NCBI GenBank assembly: GCA_019915015.1
Contig: JAHBBC010000010.1
Coordinates: forward strand, 806,001 to 870,000
Source of the DNA: Auriscalpium vulgare
Taxonomy: Eukaryota > Basidiomycota > Agaricomycetes > Russulales > Auriscalpiaceae
Direction of reading: 5' to 3'
DNA length: 64,000 nucleotides
This document shows positions 53,766 through 64,000 of the stretch, one piece after another (the stretch's first letter is position 1; every line of letters begins with the position of its first letter). The position numbers and the translations under genes were made by a program. A model generated the notes under the pieces. The model saw nothing but the letters and a program-made list of their open reading frames with translations. It did not search any database and was not told the origin of the DNA.

Positions 53766-56074
53766 TGCCTTTCAAGATGTTGCAGGAGCGGTGTCGTCGT
53801 TGGCGGTGACCAGAGGCCTTGCGGCCCACGCGGGAGTCGAGTTGAGTTGTAGGCTCGAGTTGAGTTGGTCGCGAGGCGAGTCGAGTCGATGCCGGGCGTC
53901 CGATCTCAGCGCGCCACGAATATTTCGTTGGGTCGTCGTCAACTCGAAGGAGCTGTCGCACTGGTGATATCGTGAAGGAAATACCATCAGAGCTGCTGTC
54001 GCTCGCACACGTCTCAGACATAATCCGATCAGCCCAAGAATACACGGAGAGTCGAGATCAGGAAGACAAAGTACTGATCAGGCCGTGTAGTATGCAAGTA
54101 GATCGATTCACCATACCGTCCCGGCCAGTGCGGCGCGGGGTCAGGCGCGATGGAGGTCACAGGAGCCTGTCAGACGACGATATTGTACCAGCATCACAGC
54201 TGAATGTGCCGTAACCGTCTCGCAGCTGCGCAATGAACACCAAAAACTTGCCAAAAACACCTGAATCAAGCCCGCTGGCATCGGAAGCATGTGGGCAGCA
54301 CGCACCTATTGATTGCCAGAAGACGCCTCGGAAAATGCGCGGAGACAACGTCATCTACAATCGGGCAGCGAGCCTTCGAACCCGGGTTGACGTAGCTCAG
54401 ATATGTAAAGCAGGCGTCTGCAGAGTGAATATTGAGTCTCGGGCGTCGATGTCTCAAGATTAACCAGTAAGACTGTATGATCATGCATCGGGCCATCGGC
54501 GGCAGCGCCGGGGCTGTGAGAGTATGGCTTCTGGCGATCATGTTTCATTCCTTCGTTCAACGCTCACGCTCGGCTCAGCGAGAGAATTTGGAACTGTTGT
54601 CGTAACAGAGCAATAGTCAATAACGGCGTATCTGGTCATGGGCGCAAAATGTCACTCACCGGCGGCGGTCATGACGGCCAGTGGGTCGCATCGTTACCAC
54701 ACTTTTCTGCGAAAAGTAGACGCAAGTCGACTTTAGAGTGTCGAGACGACGACCGAAACTGTCGGATCGCTGGACGGGGGGATTGTCGAATTGCTGGTCC
54801 CCGAGATCGCCTCCCGTCGCTAATTGTTGAGTACCATGCGCAGCGCACCCAGCGCGCCCGCGCCCGCCGGCACGGGGCAACATTTTGATCGTTGCTGAGG
54901 AGTATAATGGGGGAAGTGGGGAGAGGCGCGTCGCGAAGAGTAGTACTCCCTTTTCGTCGGAGCTTACAAGATTCAAGACCAACTGTGACTCCGTTTAAGG
55001 TAGGTGAGTAGGAACGAAGATCCTGGCCACCAGGCACTTTTGAACCTTCTCAATAGCCCTCCTCCTCGCTTGCCCTGCCAAGACGTCAGTTTGTCGTGTA
55101 AGATTGAAGGGCGATGCGAGCATCAGGCCGGCGGCTATTCTCCGATACCTCGGTTTTCTGCGGCCGACATGGGTTTTCTGCCGCGCTTGTGCAAAGACGG
55201 CCGCCGAGCAAGCAGGCATCTCTTGATGTCTCTCACACGGAGGCGTTCTAACATGTGGGCGGGCATACGCGATCCTTCGCACGTCCCTGTCGCACTGTAC
55301 CTTGCATCGCGCTCAGATGACTTCGGTATGCAGTGGACCCTAGACGGCAGTGTGTCAAAGACGGAGCTTATCCTTGAGTTCATGCGCTATTGACAAGACA
55401 TATACAGAGCGCCCAGGGCAGTCGCATCATCGAAAGCATGACCGCGAACCTTATCATCTATGAGGCCACGCGATGGCAGAATGTCGAGGCGCCCATCGCA
55501 GTCACCTTGTCTATGGAACTGTCTTCCAGGACCGGATAGAAACAACAACGCGGGGACGTCCCCTCGAATGGGCCACGGCTAGGTCATTTTGCGCCCAATT
55601 AGTCTTGTGTTTGGAGTGGGAAAGCGGGACTACGCAGGCCGTGCGGATGTGGAAAGCTAGGCGTTTGCTGGATACGACATCATGATCTGCCTTCATGGAA
55701 TGAAATGAGCCGCGACGCTTCATATGAGTGAACAGTGGCATTGTCAACCTCCTCGTTCGTCAAAGAATACAGTATAGATACGTGGGTGCCAACATACCAG
55801 GAATACAGAGGCCAAAGCCGACGTTCTGTGATACGATAGATACAATTGGAGAATGTAGTTTCGTCATAGACCAGTCCGCGTAGTCCGCAGTGGCTAAGTC
55901 TGTCCAAGAAGACGACAAATGCGCTATCGACGGCCGTCCCGGCCGCCAGAGCCGCAGACGACCTGGGGAACAGCGACAATTCTATTGCCGGAAAGCGGGG
56001 AACGAGGCGAAGTAGGAAGCGGCGGGGAACGACTTTACCCCGATGCGCGCATTGGGTCGTGCCCAAGTCTTCCT
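53766..56074. other. 2.3 kb intergenic, nothing firmly assigned
   Basis: The + strand piece ending at 55393 (SHVPVALYLASRSDDFGMQW, then LDGSVSKTELILEFMRY and stop) is weakly coding-like but isolated. A short imperfect repeat CGGATCGCTGGACGGGG / CGAATTGCTGGTCC occurs at 54764-54802. Otherwise no exon chain, RNA gene or repeat was seen. Confidence 0.35.
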
Positions 56075-57279
56075 CTACACTTCCCAAGAGAGAGCCCTCC
56101 TCCTTTGCCCCTCGCGGTTGGGCGCCCGGCTCTCCCCAGCGTACGTCGCGCTGGCACTGGCTGGATACTGGTGGCAGCGGATAATTTGGAGGTCTGAGCC
56201 AACGGCCGGCGGGTCGTAAGACATAGACGCGGATCCATATGACGACGAGGGGGCTGCGGTCGTAAAGTGATTTTTGTAGTGACGTCGCATGTTTGACTTT
56301 ACGTTGAAGTCCTTGCCGCAGTCTGGGTGGGGGCACCTGAAAGCTGCGGACAAACGAAATGAGCCGAGGACGCCCGGATGATAGCGCTGAGCAACTCACG
56401 CCTCACACCTGTGTGAGTATTGATGTGTATTTCAAGGCTGCTAGGGCGATTGAACCGTTTGTAGCAGTGCGGGCAGGCGTGTCGCTTTCCGTCGGCGCCA
56501 TACGAGCGAGCGCGGCTGCCGTCGTCGGCATACGACGAGGTGTTGCCCAACGAGTTGTCGTCGGACACGTCAGAGTCTGACGTGGACAGTGTCGGGGACA
56601 GGGGAGTTACAGGATGAAGGCGTGGCGATTTGAACACGGGTTGTTGACTTTCTGCTGACCCCGTCGCTTCATAAGCTGATGGCGCATTAATAGAGTGATG
56701 AGGACGCGTTAGTGAGGGCGGCGTCGGGATTCCTTGCGACAGTGCTCTGTCGATTGGCGGGCCACTATCCGACGCATTGTGAACGAATGGCGGAGAACGA
56801 TGCAGTGGGTGCAAAGACCCGTGCCGGTCAAGGGGAGGTCCGGGCGGCGGGTACGTATAGAATGTGTGAGTGGACGCTTGGGCGAGATCCTGCGCTGGGA
56901 CTTGTCCACCATGGCGGGCGGCAGTGGACGGGCTGACCTGGAACGGTGCGCTCTGTTCGCGATCGCGAAGAGCAGGCTGGCTTGGCTACAAAAATATTCA
57001 GCATATTTTGACAAATCCGACGATCTCACGCGGGATCATCGGCGCGCATCACGAAAAGGCGAAAGAGACTTACGGGCTTTGGAATGGAGATGAGTGGAGA
57101 CGAACTTGCATGTCGTGCGAGGGAGGGATATGTGGATCTTCCGCCCTGGAAATGATCTGAGGAGACGGACGTGGTCATTAGCGGCGTGCCTTGTGATGAG
57201 GTTAGAGCCCACCTGGGAGGACATCTCTGATGCTGGGCAGCGAGAGCTGGGGTCGTTGAGATCGACGGGATGGGTCCAT
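56075..57279 (-). CDS. C2H2 zinc-finger transcription factor
   Basis: Exons read leftward: 57279-57213, 57156-57074, 56937-56400 and 56343-56075; 318 residues. It starts MDPSRRSQRPQLSLPSIRDV, an N-terminal motif frequent in basidiomycete C2H2 regulators. A Pro/Ser/His-rich region follows, then two tandem fingers near the C-terminus: CPHCYKRFNRPSSLEIHINTH (C-x2-C...H-x3-H, 21 residues with one shared boundary) linked by TGVRPF to CPHPDCGKDFNVKSNMRRH (C-x4-C...H-x4-H). Splicing between the fingers is needed to create the TGVRPF linker, which supports the model. Probable nuclear DNA-binding regulator; targets unknown. The intron before exon 3 (136 bp) is longer than most. Confidence 0.88.
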
Positions 57280-59274
57280 GGCGACGTTGATGTACGGTTG
57301 AGCGGATGTCAGAAGACGGGAGAACAGCGCACCGGGCTCTACTTATACAGCGCCCAGATCGGCAAGCGCTAGTTGGGACCGATGGACAGACAGGGACCGC
57401 CGGTGTGGCGTTTTCCACGCAGAGCCATAGGGTTACAACACGAGGCACACGATACAAGACTGCAGATTGCGGAAGATGTCGTTGTGTTCTGTCCGAGTGG
57501 ATGAGGCCGCCCGGCGCGCATACGGCGGCCTTCGCCCCCATCGCGCGGGCGGCGGCGTGCATATGCCGAATGCAGTATTCTCGGGACCGGAAACGTTGGC
57601 CGTGGGCAGCCTGCACCGCAGCTGCTCCTCGCGGCACCATCGGTCGAGGCGGACCGCCGTTCAGCCCGGCGCGGCCTTGTTCCCCCAAGGGACGCTGCGC
57701 AATGGACGAAGACGCTGATCGGTCCCATGAAAGATGGCAGGGATTTGCGGTGATGGCCTGTCCGTAAAGTGTCAGCACCCTTCCGGGGCCGTGTACTGAC
57801 CTTACACTGGTTCTTACATACAATCGCGGGAAAATTCGCTGCTCTTTCCGCGATGCGCCCAGGCTACCGGATCCGGACAGTAACCCTACACCGAAACCAA
57901 CCGTGAGACTGCGATAATTGGCTCCGATGCGAAGCACCTCACCGATAGAGCCCAGGCGCCCATGCCCAGATATGTCGGCAGGCGCGAATCTGCGGGGGCG
58001 TGGCCGTGGATCGCCTCAAGCCGCGTGCGCGACGCCTTTCTTCGCCCCAGCGCTTACGCCAGCCTCGAGCGTTTCCAACAGGGAAGCCTGACGAGAGGTG
58101 AATCTCGAAGGACACCCTGTGAATACTCGGCCCCACGTTTAGAGCGCCGGAGCGCGATCGCTCGCCACCCACGTTGATGCCGTCGTCGCTGGCCGCAGGC
58201 ACAACAATCAAAGGGTTATGAGCAATACCCAAGGCGGCCCATGTATTTCGCATGCCATGAGGACCATGTTGTGCGCGCCGATTGACATCATGGGTAGTTA
58301 TGTCACAGAAGGTTGTGCGAAGGCGACAATCTTCGAGTATACATTTACGCCCCTTCATCAAGTTGCCGATCGCGTACCCAGATACAGGCATCGGGTTCTA
58401 CTTGCCTGCCTTGATCAGCCCCGATAGTGCGGTCTGTGCGCAGTGGCCGGCCGGCGCAACGAAAGGTCTTGTGGTGCAGAATCAGGGCACGCTGGGGAAA
58501 CCAAGCCTCAATCGTTGACCGGACTTTGCAGCTCGTTCGTGGACACATCTAAATGAATTGGCGCCACCAGCTCGGCACTAACTGTGGGAGGAAGTCGGAC
58601 CAAACCGAGAGCCGTGAGCAGACATTAGGTTAGCTAGACAAAGATGCACTCACACATGTGGCGTTCGAAGCACGCCCTTCTCTCCCTATAGCTGACCCAG
58701 TTGTAGGGCAAAGTCCCTGGCCTTAATGACTGCACAGCACCGGAGGGCGCGCGCTTGCGGAGAAAGTAGCATGACGCTGAGAGCGGGCCTGAAGGAGCGC
58801 CAGCAGTGAGTTGCCCGTCACCTTCCGGGGTAGCGGGTGGGAAGGAGCGCGCACAAAGAGGACGCCGCAGGACGGCGCCAGTTGATGGCCTCCGTGACGC
58901 ACGGTCCGCACAGTCATGCGCCTATCTCATGAGCCACTATCCACCATACGACTCGACGGCGCCAGGCGTTGATGATGGACATGCCGGACGGGCGAGCGGC
59001 GCTTGTCGCGCGACAGCCGCTGAGAGATTCAGAGCGCCAGGAGCACGCGGGGGGCGATTGGACGTGGAGAGCGCGCGGGTGGCTTGTGACGAAGGGGGAG
59101 CGTCTGGCAGAAGGCGAGGAATCAGAGTGTGCATTGCTTGCGAGCGGCAAAGGAAGACAAAGTCGACAGCAGATGCACACGGCCAGATGATTGGTGCCAT
59201 GTGGTCGCCGCCCGAATCGGCTGTCGAAACCGCCGGCGTCCCGACACAAGTCCACCGGCACCACGCCCTCGTTC
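57280..59274. other. 2 kb intergenic between the zinc-finger and Rcy1 genes
   Basis: No supported gene. The zinc-finger promoter should lie at 57280-57700. ORFs on both strands here (for example 57939-58391, 58806-59300) have no splice-site support, low-complexity sequence and no recognised domain. Confidence 0.4.
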
Positions 59275-61757
59275 TTAACACACCGTACAGTCCTCCCTAA
59301 GATTCAGGTTGTACATCGTCTTATCCACCACCTTCTCGATCTTCTTCCAGTCGCTCCGCCGCTGGATAAACTCGTAAACATCCTGCCAATTTTGCGTCAG
59401 CTACAATCGCATCCCCATCGTGCCCTCTCGTACCTCTGGTCGGTATGCGCCGCCGTATCGCGTCACGTCGCGCACAATCTGCGCAAGGTCCTTCGCGTCT
59501 TCCACGACGTAGACGTGCCCAAGCATTTTCAGATGGGAAAAGTCCGACGTAAGGGACGGGATCTGCGCAGCCCGCCTCAGTTCTGGCAGCATGAGCAAGC
59601 ACGTTGCACACCTTAAGCGTAGATACGAATGCGTGATACGCATTCAGGTCGGCGATGACCTGGAAACCTCCGTTCAGGGAGATGATCTGACGTTTGATGT
59701 GTTTTTGCAGGATACTGCACCCACCGCGCAAATCAGCCATTTTCTGCTACGGGATATAAATGCCCTTTGGCGCACCTAATCAGCCGCACGCCGACTTCAC
59801 CTTCGAATACTTCCAGAACTTCACGATTCACGTTGCCTTTGAGGAGTCGCAGATGCTCTTCGAGGCACTTTATCGCTTCCGTGCAGCCGAGGGACGGACC
59901 AAGCAAGAGTGGGGCATCGTCCGGAGGGTAATACACGCGCGCCGGCGTCAGCGTCAGGATGATGTGGTCAACCTAAGAGAATCGATGGTCAAAGAAATCC
60001 TGTCAAGCATCGGCTTGCAGCACGGCCATACCTGGTTCATTAGCACCTCAATGCCCGCGTTCAGACCCTTGGCGACAGAATCGTCTAAGACATTCTCAAA
60101 CCGCTTTTTCTCGCGCATAACAGGATTCAAAAAGTCAGAAACGTCGACATGTGGCGTCTGGCCCGCCGCACTTCGCGTCAGTGAATTGCTAAGAAGGAGG
60201 TAGGCACCGTCCCAACTCACAAGCTCCTTATCAAAGTACACCTGAATGATGCTCTGGATCATATCGCCGATATGAACTAGCTCGAAAAATTGCACGAGCG
60301 GCGCTACGGAGGTGGAGGTTGCCTTTTTCTCAGTCTCGGACACTGGCGGTGGTTCGTATGTGCGCATCTGGGAGATTGCCCTTTGAAAACGACGTTAGCG
60401 GTCGTCCGCACGCAATGTTGAGAATCGGCTACATACAAGTCGAATCCACCTTTGACGTGTCGCTCGCCGAGTGCTCCGAGCAATTCGCTGGCGATCTCCT
60501 CGATGGTTTCGCGAACGCGTTGACCGTAGGTGCCGGGATAGCCGACGAAAATTTCGACACGTTTAAGCGAATCACGAGCGGCATGGATGAGTTCCAGCGT
60601 GATGTCCAGGGAGAGCAGTAATTGCAAGTTGTCGTAAGCACGAGGGCGGGCAGACGGAGGAGGCTCCAGCGATGACGCCGACTCCTTTATCCCGACATCC
60701 TGTTTTTCGTTCTGGAGGTCGGTGTACTCATCGTCGGCAGCGTCCGTGTCTTCCCACAACACACCTCCGTCCTTTCCTTTGTGGTACCCGTCAGACGCAG
60801 CGGCGGTGCTAGCACCAGAACCGCCCCAACGCCGCGGATCTAGCATCGTAATCCCGTGCACTGCGGCGCCCGAGACGGTCTCGACGGTGCGAGGAATGAT
60901 GGAGACAGGCAATAAAAGCAGGCTGGTGAAGGTGGACAAGACATTTCGTTTCAGTAGCGCTGGAGAGGCAGCCGAGACGAATGAGGGCTGTTGCGAAGGG
61001 AGCAGGGGCGACGGGTCGGCTGAAGGGGGAAGTGAGGTCTGGGTCTGTTGGCGGCAACATCCAGCATAGGCGTTAGTGGGGGGGGCAATGAGTAGGACTG
61101 TTAGGACAGACCTGCTGTTCCCAGTCGCGGCAGATCAGTTCAAACGACTGCTTGAGGGATTCTATTTCCTCGTCGAGGTATTCATCCATATTCGGTTCGA
61201 ACATGCGGTACCTGGAACACCGCAACAAGAGCACAGCACGACATAAAAAGCAGAGGCGATCAGAACCTTAATGAAGAGGGGTGCAGGGCAAGACCCACAC
61301 AACGTCCTCCGCTTGCGTCCGGCTGACCTCCGCAGACGTGCCTGCTACGTCCACGATTGTGTCGACCATGCGCCACGCCTCACCAAAACACGCCGCAGTC
61401 GCTTTTAGAAACATCGTGCCGTTCGCGAGTGACCGTGCATGCGTCAAGAGGGGCGTAATGTATTCTGCGACCTGTCGGCTGCGGTAAATCATCCTCCGAA
61501 GCCGACGTGGTGCTGTAAAAATACGTACGACTTCAAGTGCTATACGGTCTGAAAATGCTATCAACACCCCTGCCGCAGGTGGAAAGACTCGGACGGCGCG
61601 GGATCCGTGCTCTCGAACGGCGTCAAGGACGAAATTCATGAACTTGTCCATAGGATCGAAATTGAGCAACCCATTTTCGCTGGGGTTGACGCATATATAA
61701 GATAATCGAGCAACGACGGGGAGTGAGCGCTTACGTGAAATTGTCCAGAGGCTTGTG
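59275..61757 (-). pseudogene. RCY1: Rcy1 (recyclin, Sec10-like) gene lacking its 5' exons
   Basis: Rcy1 is an F-box/Sec10-type protein for endocytic recycling and secretion. Exons read leftward: 61757-61735 (partial), 61679-61299, 61211-61112, 61044-60437, 60380-60221, 60157-60032, 59972-59776, 59714-59612, 59562-59434 and 59382-59275; frame stays open throughout. Hallmarks: FDPMDKFMNFVLDAVREHGS, EPNMDEYLDEEIESLKQSF, FELVHIGDMIQSIIQVYFDK, FLNPVMREKKRFENVLDDSV, ISLNGGFQVIADLNAYHAFV and LKMLGHVYVVEDAKDLAQIV. The expected N-terminal F-box and preceding exons are missing: at 61757/61758 the sequence switches to the second Sld3-like segment. If that segment is an insertion, the missing exons may lie beyond 64000. 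As seen here it is a broken gene with an otherwise well-kept body, so the break is recent (or an assembly error). Confidence 0.85.
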
Positions 61758-63117
61758 CCAGTATCTTTGGCTGCCCGAGGTGCGTAGCGGTGTATTTCTG
61801 TGTAACTGAGGGCTTATTGAAGCTCTCTTCGGCAGACGTTGATGCCGCTTTCCCAATTCCTGCCGCTCTTGCAGTTGCTTGTGCGCGACGCGCCATCAAG
61901 CTCGACGGCGGAGGCGATACACCCCCTACACGCGGCAATTGACGACATCATGGTGACCGGAAAGTGGTGCACCTACAAGTATCAGGTCATGCTGCCCACC
62001 ATGCTTGCCGCGGGCGAGGTCCCAGATTCCGAGACGAAGATGATGTCGTTCGTCTACGCTCGCATCGCTAGCGATGCCCAAGGAACACAACCGGGCACTT
62101 CCTTGGATCAGGCTTCAACGCAGAAGACGTTCCTGTCATCAATCGAGAAGCGCGAGTAGGGGTCGGTTGCTATGCCACCTTGGACACTGCTAAGTTTCCG
62201 CGCAGAGTTCAGATTCAGATCCTTCTTCATCTTCTCAAGTTGTCCCTGCCGGGCCATTGCCCACCACCGACTATTCGCCACGTCCCATCGCCACCGGCAC
62301 AGAAAAGGCGCAAGCTGCATCACCGCGCACATTCCTCGTCAGAAGACGAAGCCTCTCTCACTCCACATGCCATTCTGGAGGACCGCGTCGAAGGGCTGAT
62401 GGACCGGCTCGGGCTCTGGCAGATGGCCATCGACGACACCGGGAGAGACGATGCTGCCGACAAGAGCGTGAAGCAGCTGAGGGACTGGACACAGGTCTTC
62501 TGCGACGACATCGTGCAACCCTTGTGCGTTGTGCGCTCGTGCTCCACGCCTTACTCCTCTGACATGCATCTTCTCAGATTCGCAGACAAGCTGCCTTCAC
62601 TGTATCGTCTTCTGCGCATGAAGCTGTTCCGCATTCCCCAGTGGTCCTCTGAGGAAGACGAGCCCGATGAAGCAGAGCCCCGGGATCCACGCCCATTCCC
62701 GACGACTCTGAATCTGTACCCCAACGAGCGCGCTCGCAGAGCCTCTCACGCTCCCGCTCCCGCTCGATCTCCGTCTCCCTGACACAAGAAGCCGAGGCCC
62801 GACGTGGGGGCTCCAAAAAGCGCGTGTTGCAGCGCGAAGTGAGCATGTCCAAGGCGTTCAAAAAAAGCAAGAGGAAGGAACCGGAGCTGCGGGAGCCAGC
62901 GAGAGGGTCGGCGCCGCCTGTGCCTGTGTCACTATCTGCCGCCCCGAACCCAAAGGTGTTGGTGGCAGGGACCCCGAGGAAGCCGAAGGGAAGAGCGTTT
63001 GTCGGGCGCGTAGCCTCCTCTACTGTCCTGGTATCTGACACCCCAGTGAAGGCGAAGCCACGGGCGAGCGCAGTCGCAAGTGAAGACGAAGGAGCACAAT
63101 CGGATGAGTCGTTCTGA
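61758..63117 (+). pseudogene. Sld3-like copy 2, 5'-truncated and frameshifted
   Basis: Begins at the last codons of exon 1 (QYLWLPE) with no start codon. Exons 2 (61836-62155), 3 (62206-62523) and the start of 4 (62578) match copy 1. One C is missing from the run near 62680, so after DEPDEAEP the frame shifts to RDPRPFPTTLNLYPNE and stops at 62782. The original frame, including LQREVSMSKAFKKSK, continues unread to 63117. Loss of both the N-terminus and the C-terminal tail makes it non-functional. Confidence 0.9.
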
Positions 63118-63256
63118 TCGAGTGATGCTAGAAGACGGTGCATTTCATGTGGTATAGGATGTAAGATTGGAGCATGCAGCTACATATGATACGCTCGCAA
63201 ACAGATACCGCATTCTGAACAGACGAAACCCAAGAAAACCCAAGAACCCTAGATCT

Positions 63257-64000
63257 CTACTCATCCTGCGCCATCGATCCTACCTGAACATGATTCACTT
63301 CGACGGTAACAGGTGTAGGTATCGCAAACACGAACCCGGTGACATCAGCCTTCTCCCCGCGCGGCTCCTGGGGGAGAGAAAGGCCTCGGCCAGACGAGGC
63401 ACAGAGGAAGGCTGAAGTCGTAGAGTCTTGTCCACCTTCATGCACAGGAGCGTACAGTGCGCCCGAGTATTGCCAAGCAGCATCGGGCAGCCAAGGGTCA
63501 GACAAAGCCGTGTTGCGCGGGATGGCTTGGCCGAGATCCAGCGGCGACCCGGGGACGTCGTGGCTGACATTGGCATCCAGAGATTGATTGCGAGGCGGCG
63601 ATGGGCTGCAGCTCCGCGCGAGGGATAGTGTGGGCGAGAACGCGGGCAGCTCGTCCCACACAGGAGAGATCGGCGAGCCGGTGGGAAGCGGGAAGGCTGC
63701 AGCAGACGATTGAAGGGTCTTCGTGCTGTCCGGAGAGACCGACGCCATCATGACGAAAGGAGGATCGAGAGCGGCGAAGGCGTGGGGATCGACCAGCAGG
63801 GGCCGCGACTCGAACAGCGGGGACTGCTGGGGGGAGGACGGAGATGGGTGTCGGGCCTGCACGAGGTGGTCTTCGTTCGACGAGTGCATGAGCGTGTGCA
63901 GGAACTCGCCAGGCGCGATGGTGCTGTACTGTTTCTCTGTGAAGACCGTGCGACGCCCAGAAAGGAGCGGCGGAGGATCCTTGGCGGTGGGCGTGAGGCT
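63257..64000 (-). CDS. single-pass membrane protein copy 2, 5' part outside window
   Basis: C-terminal part of the second copy of the 52446 gene; the - strand frame is open from 63257 (stop) to the window edge. Sequence is the same as copy 1 over the visible stretch (for example DPPFVMMASVSPDSTKT). The membrane helix and start would lie beyond 64000, so I cannot say whether this copy is complete. Confidence 0.7.
   Translation of the reverse strand, partial: SLTPTAKDPPPLLSGRRTVFTEKQYSTIAPGEFLHTLMHSSNEDHLVQARHPSPSSPQQSPLFESRPLLVDPHAFAALDPPFVMMASVSPDSTKTLQSSAAAFPLPTGSPISPVWDELPAFSPTLSLARSCSPSPPRNQSLDANVSHDVPGSPLDLGQAIPRNTALSDPWLPDAAWQYSGALYAPVHEGGQDSTTSAFLCASSGRGLSLPQEPRGEKADVTGFVFAIPTPVTVEVNHVQVGSMAQDE

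Larger units (their letters stand above)
61758..64000. repeat. segmental duplication, Sld3-like/membrane-protein unit 2
   Basis: Second copy of 50946-53189 and onward past the window edge, same orientation, 10.8 kb away. Left breakpoint abuts Rcy1 coding sequence. Confidence 0.95.

Noticed and set aside
57026..57937. 303-codon - strand frame overlapping the zinc-finger 5' exons
   Set aside because: Only its first part coincides with real exons in another frame; the rest is low-complexity and the spliced C2H2 model fits better.
60158..60220. 63-bp in-frame segment of Rcy1 as coding
   Set aside because: It is open in frame but has GTGAGT...CCAG ends, and its removal restores the family alignment (DKEL followed by PHVDVSDFLN), so I treat it as an intron.

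Overview
The window looks like nuclear DNA of an agaricomycete (mushroom-forming) basidiomycete. Genes are split by many 45-70 bp GT-AG introns and their third codon positions are GC-rich. The content includes a FunK1-type fungal kinase, a secreted polyporopepsin-like aspartic protease, Rad6, Hub1, a mitochondrial J-protein and Rcy1. The placement is inferred from gene content; no rRNA, tRNA or organellar gene was recognised.

Layout. 1-1571: a partial mitochondrial DnaJ gene divergent from RAD6 (UBC2). 1572-12650: a long sparse stretch, an aspartic protease, a decayed enoyl-CoA hydratase, a Whi5/Nrm1-like candidate and a DGK1-like CTP-dependent diacylglycerol kinase. 12649-25218: a DEDDy 3'-5' exonuclease gene followed by an unstable array. 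The array holds four copies (B1-B4) of an unknown acidic-tailed protein family, a second exonuclease copy truncated at intron 2 and split by a 2.4 kb DNA transposon-like insertion, an older exon-8 relic, and a gene with a PD-(D/E)XK-like motif. 25407-27676: a FunK1 kinase with a similar N-terminal motif. 28130-39502: two nearly identical copies of an ABC1/ADCK (Cqd2/Mcp2-like) mitochondrial kinase gene, separated by 6.5 kb that includes a region crowded with CTGGACG. 39760-40637: a tiny Cys-tailed protein gene divergent from HUB1. 42372-48124: a P/Q/S-rich protein, a decayed membrane-protein gene and a 783-residue Ser/Pro-rich protein. 50794-53765: an Sld3-like replication gene convergent with a single-pass membrane protein gene. 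56075-57279: a C2H2 zinc-finger gene. 59275-61757: Rcy1, whose 5' end is cut off by a second copy of the Sld3-like/membrane-protein segment that runs to the window end.

The main theme is recent segmental duplication: at least three blocks of about 2.2-2.5 kb, all near-identical between copies. They yield both intact paralogues (ADCK, B1/B2) and broken ones (exonuclease copy 2, Sld3-like copy 2, Rcy1). An assembly or haplotype artefact has to be excluded for the most similar blocks. Exon boundaries below were derived by hand from splice sites, reading frame and family alignment from memory; no database search was made.
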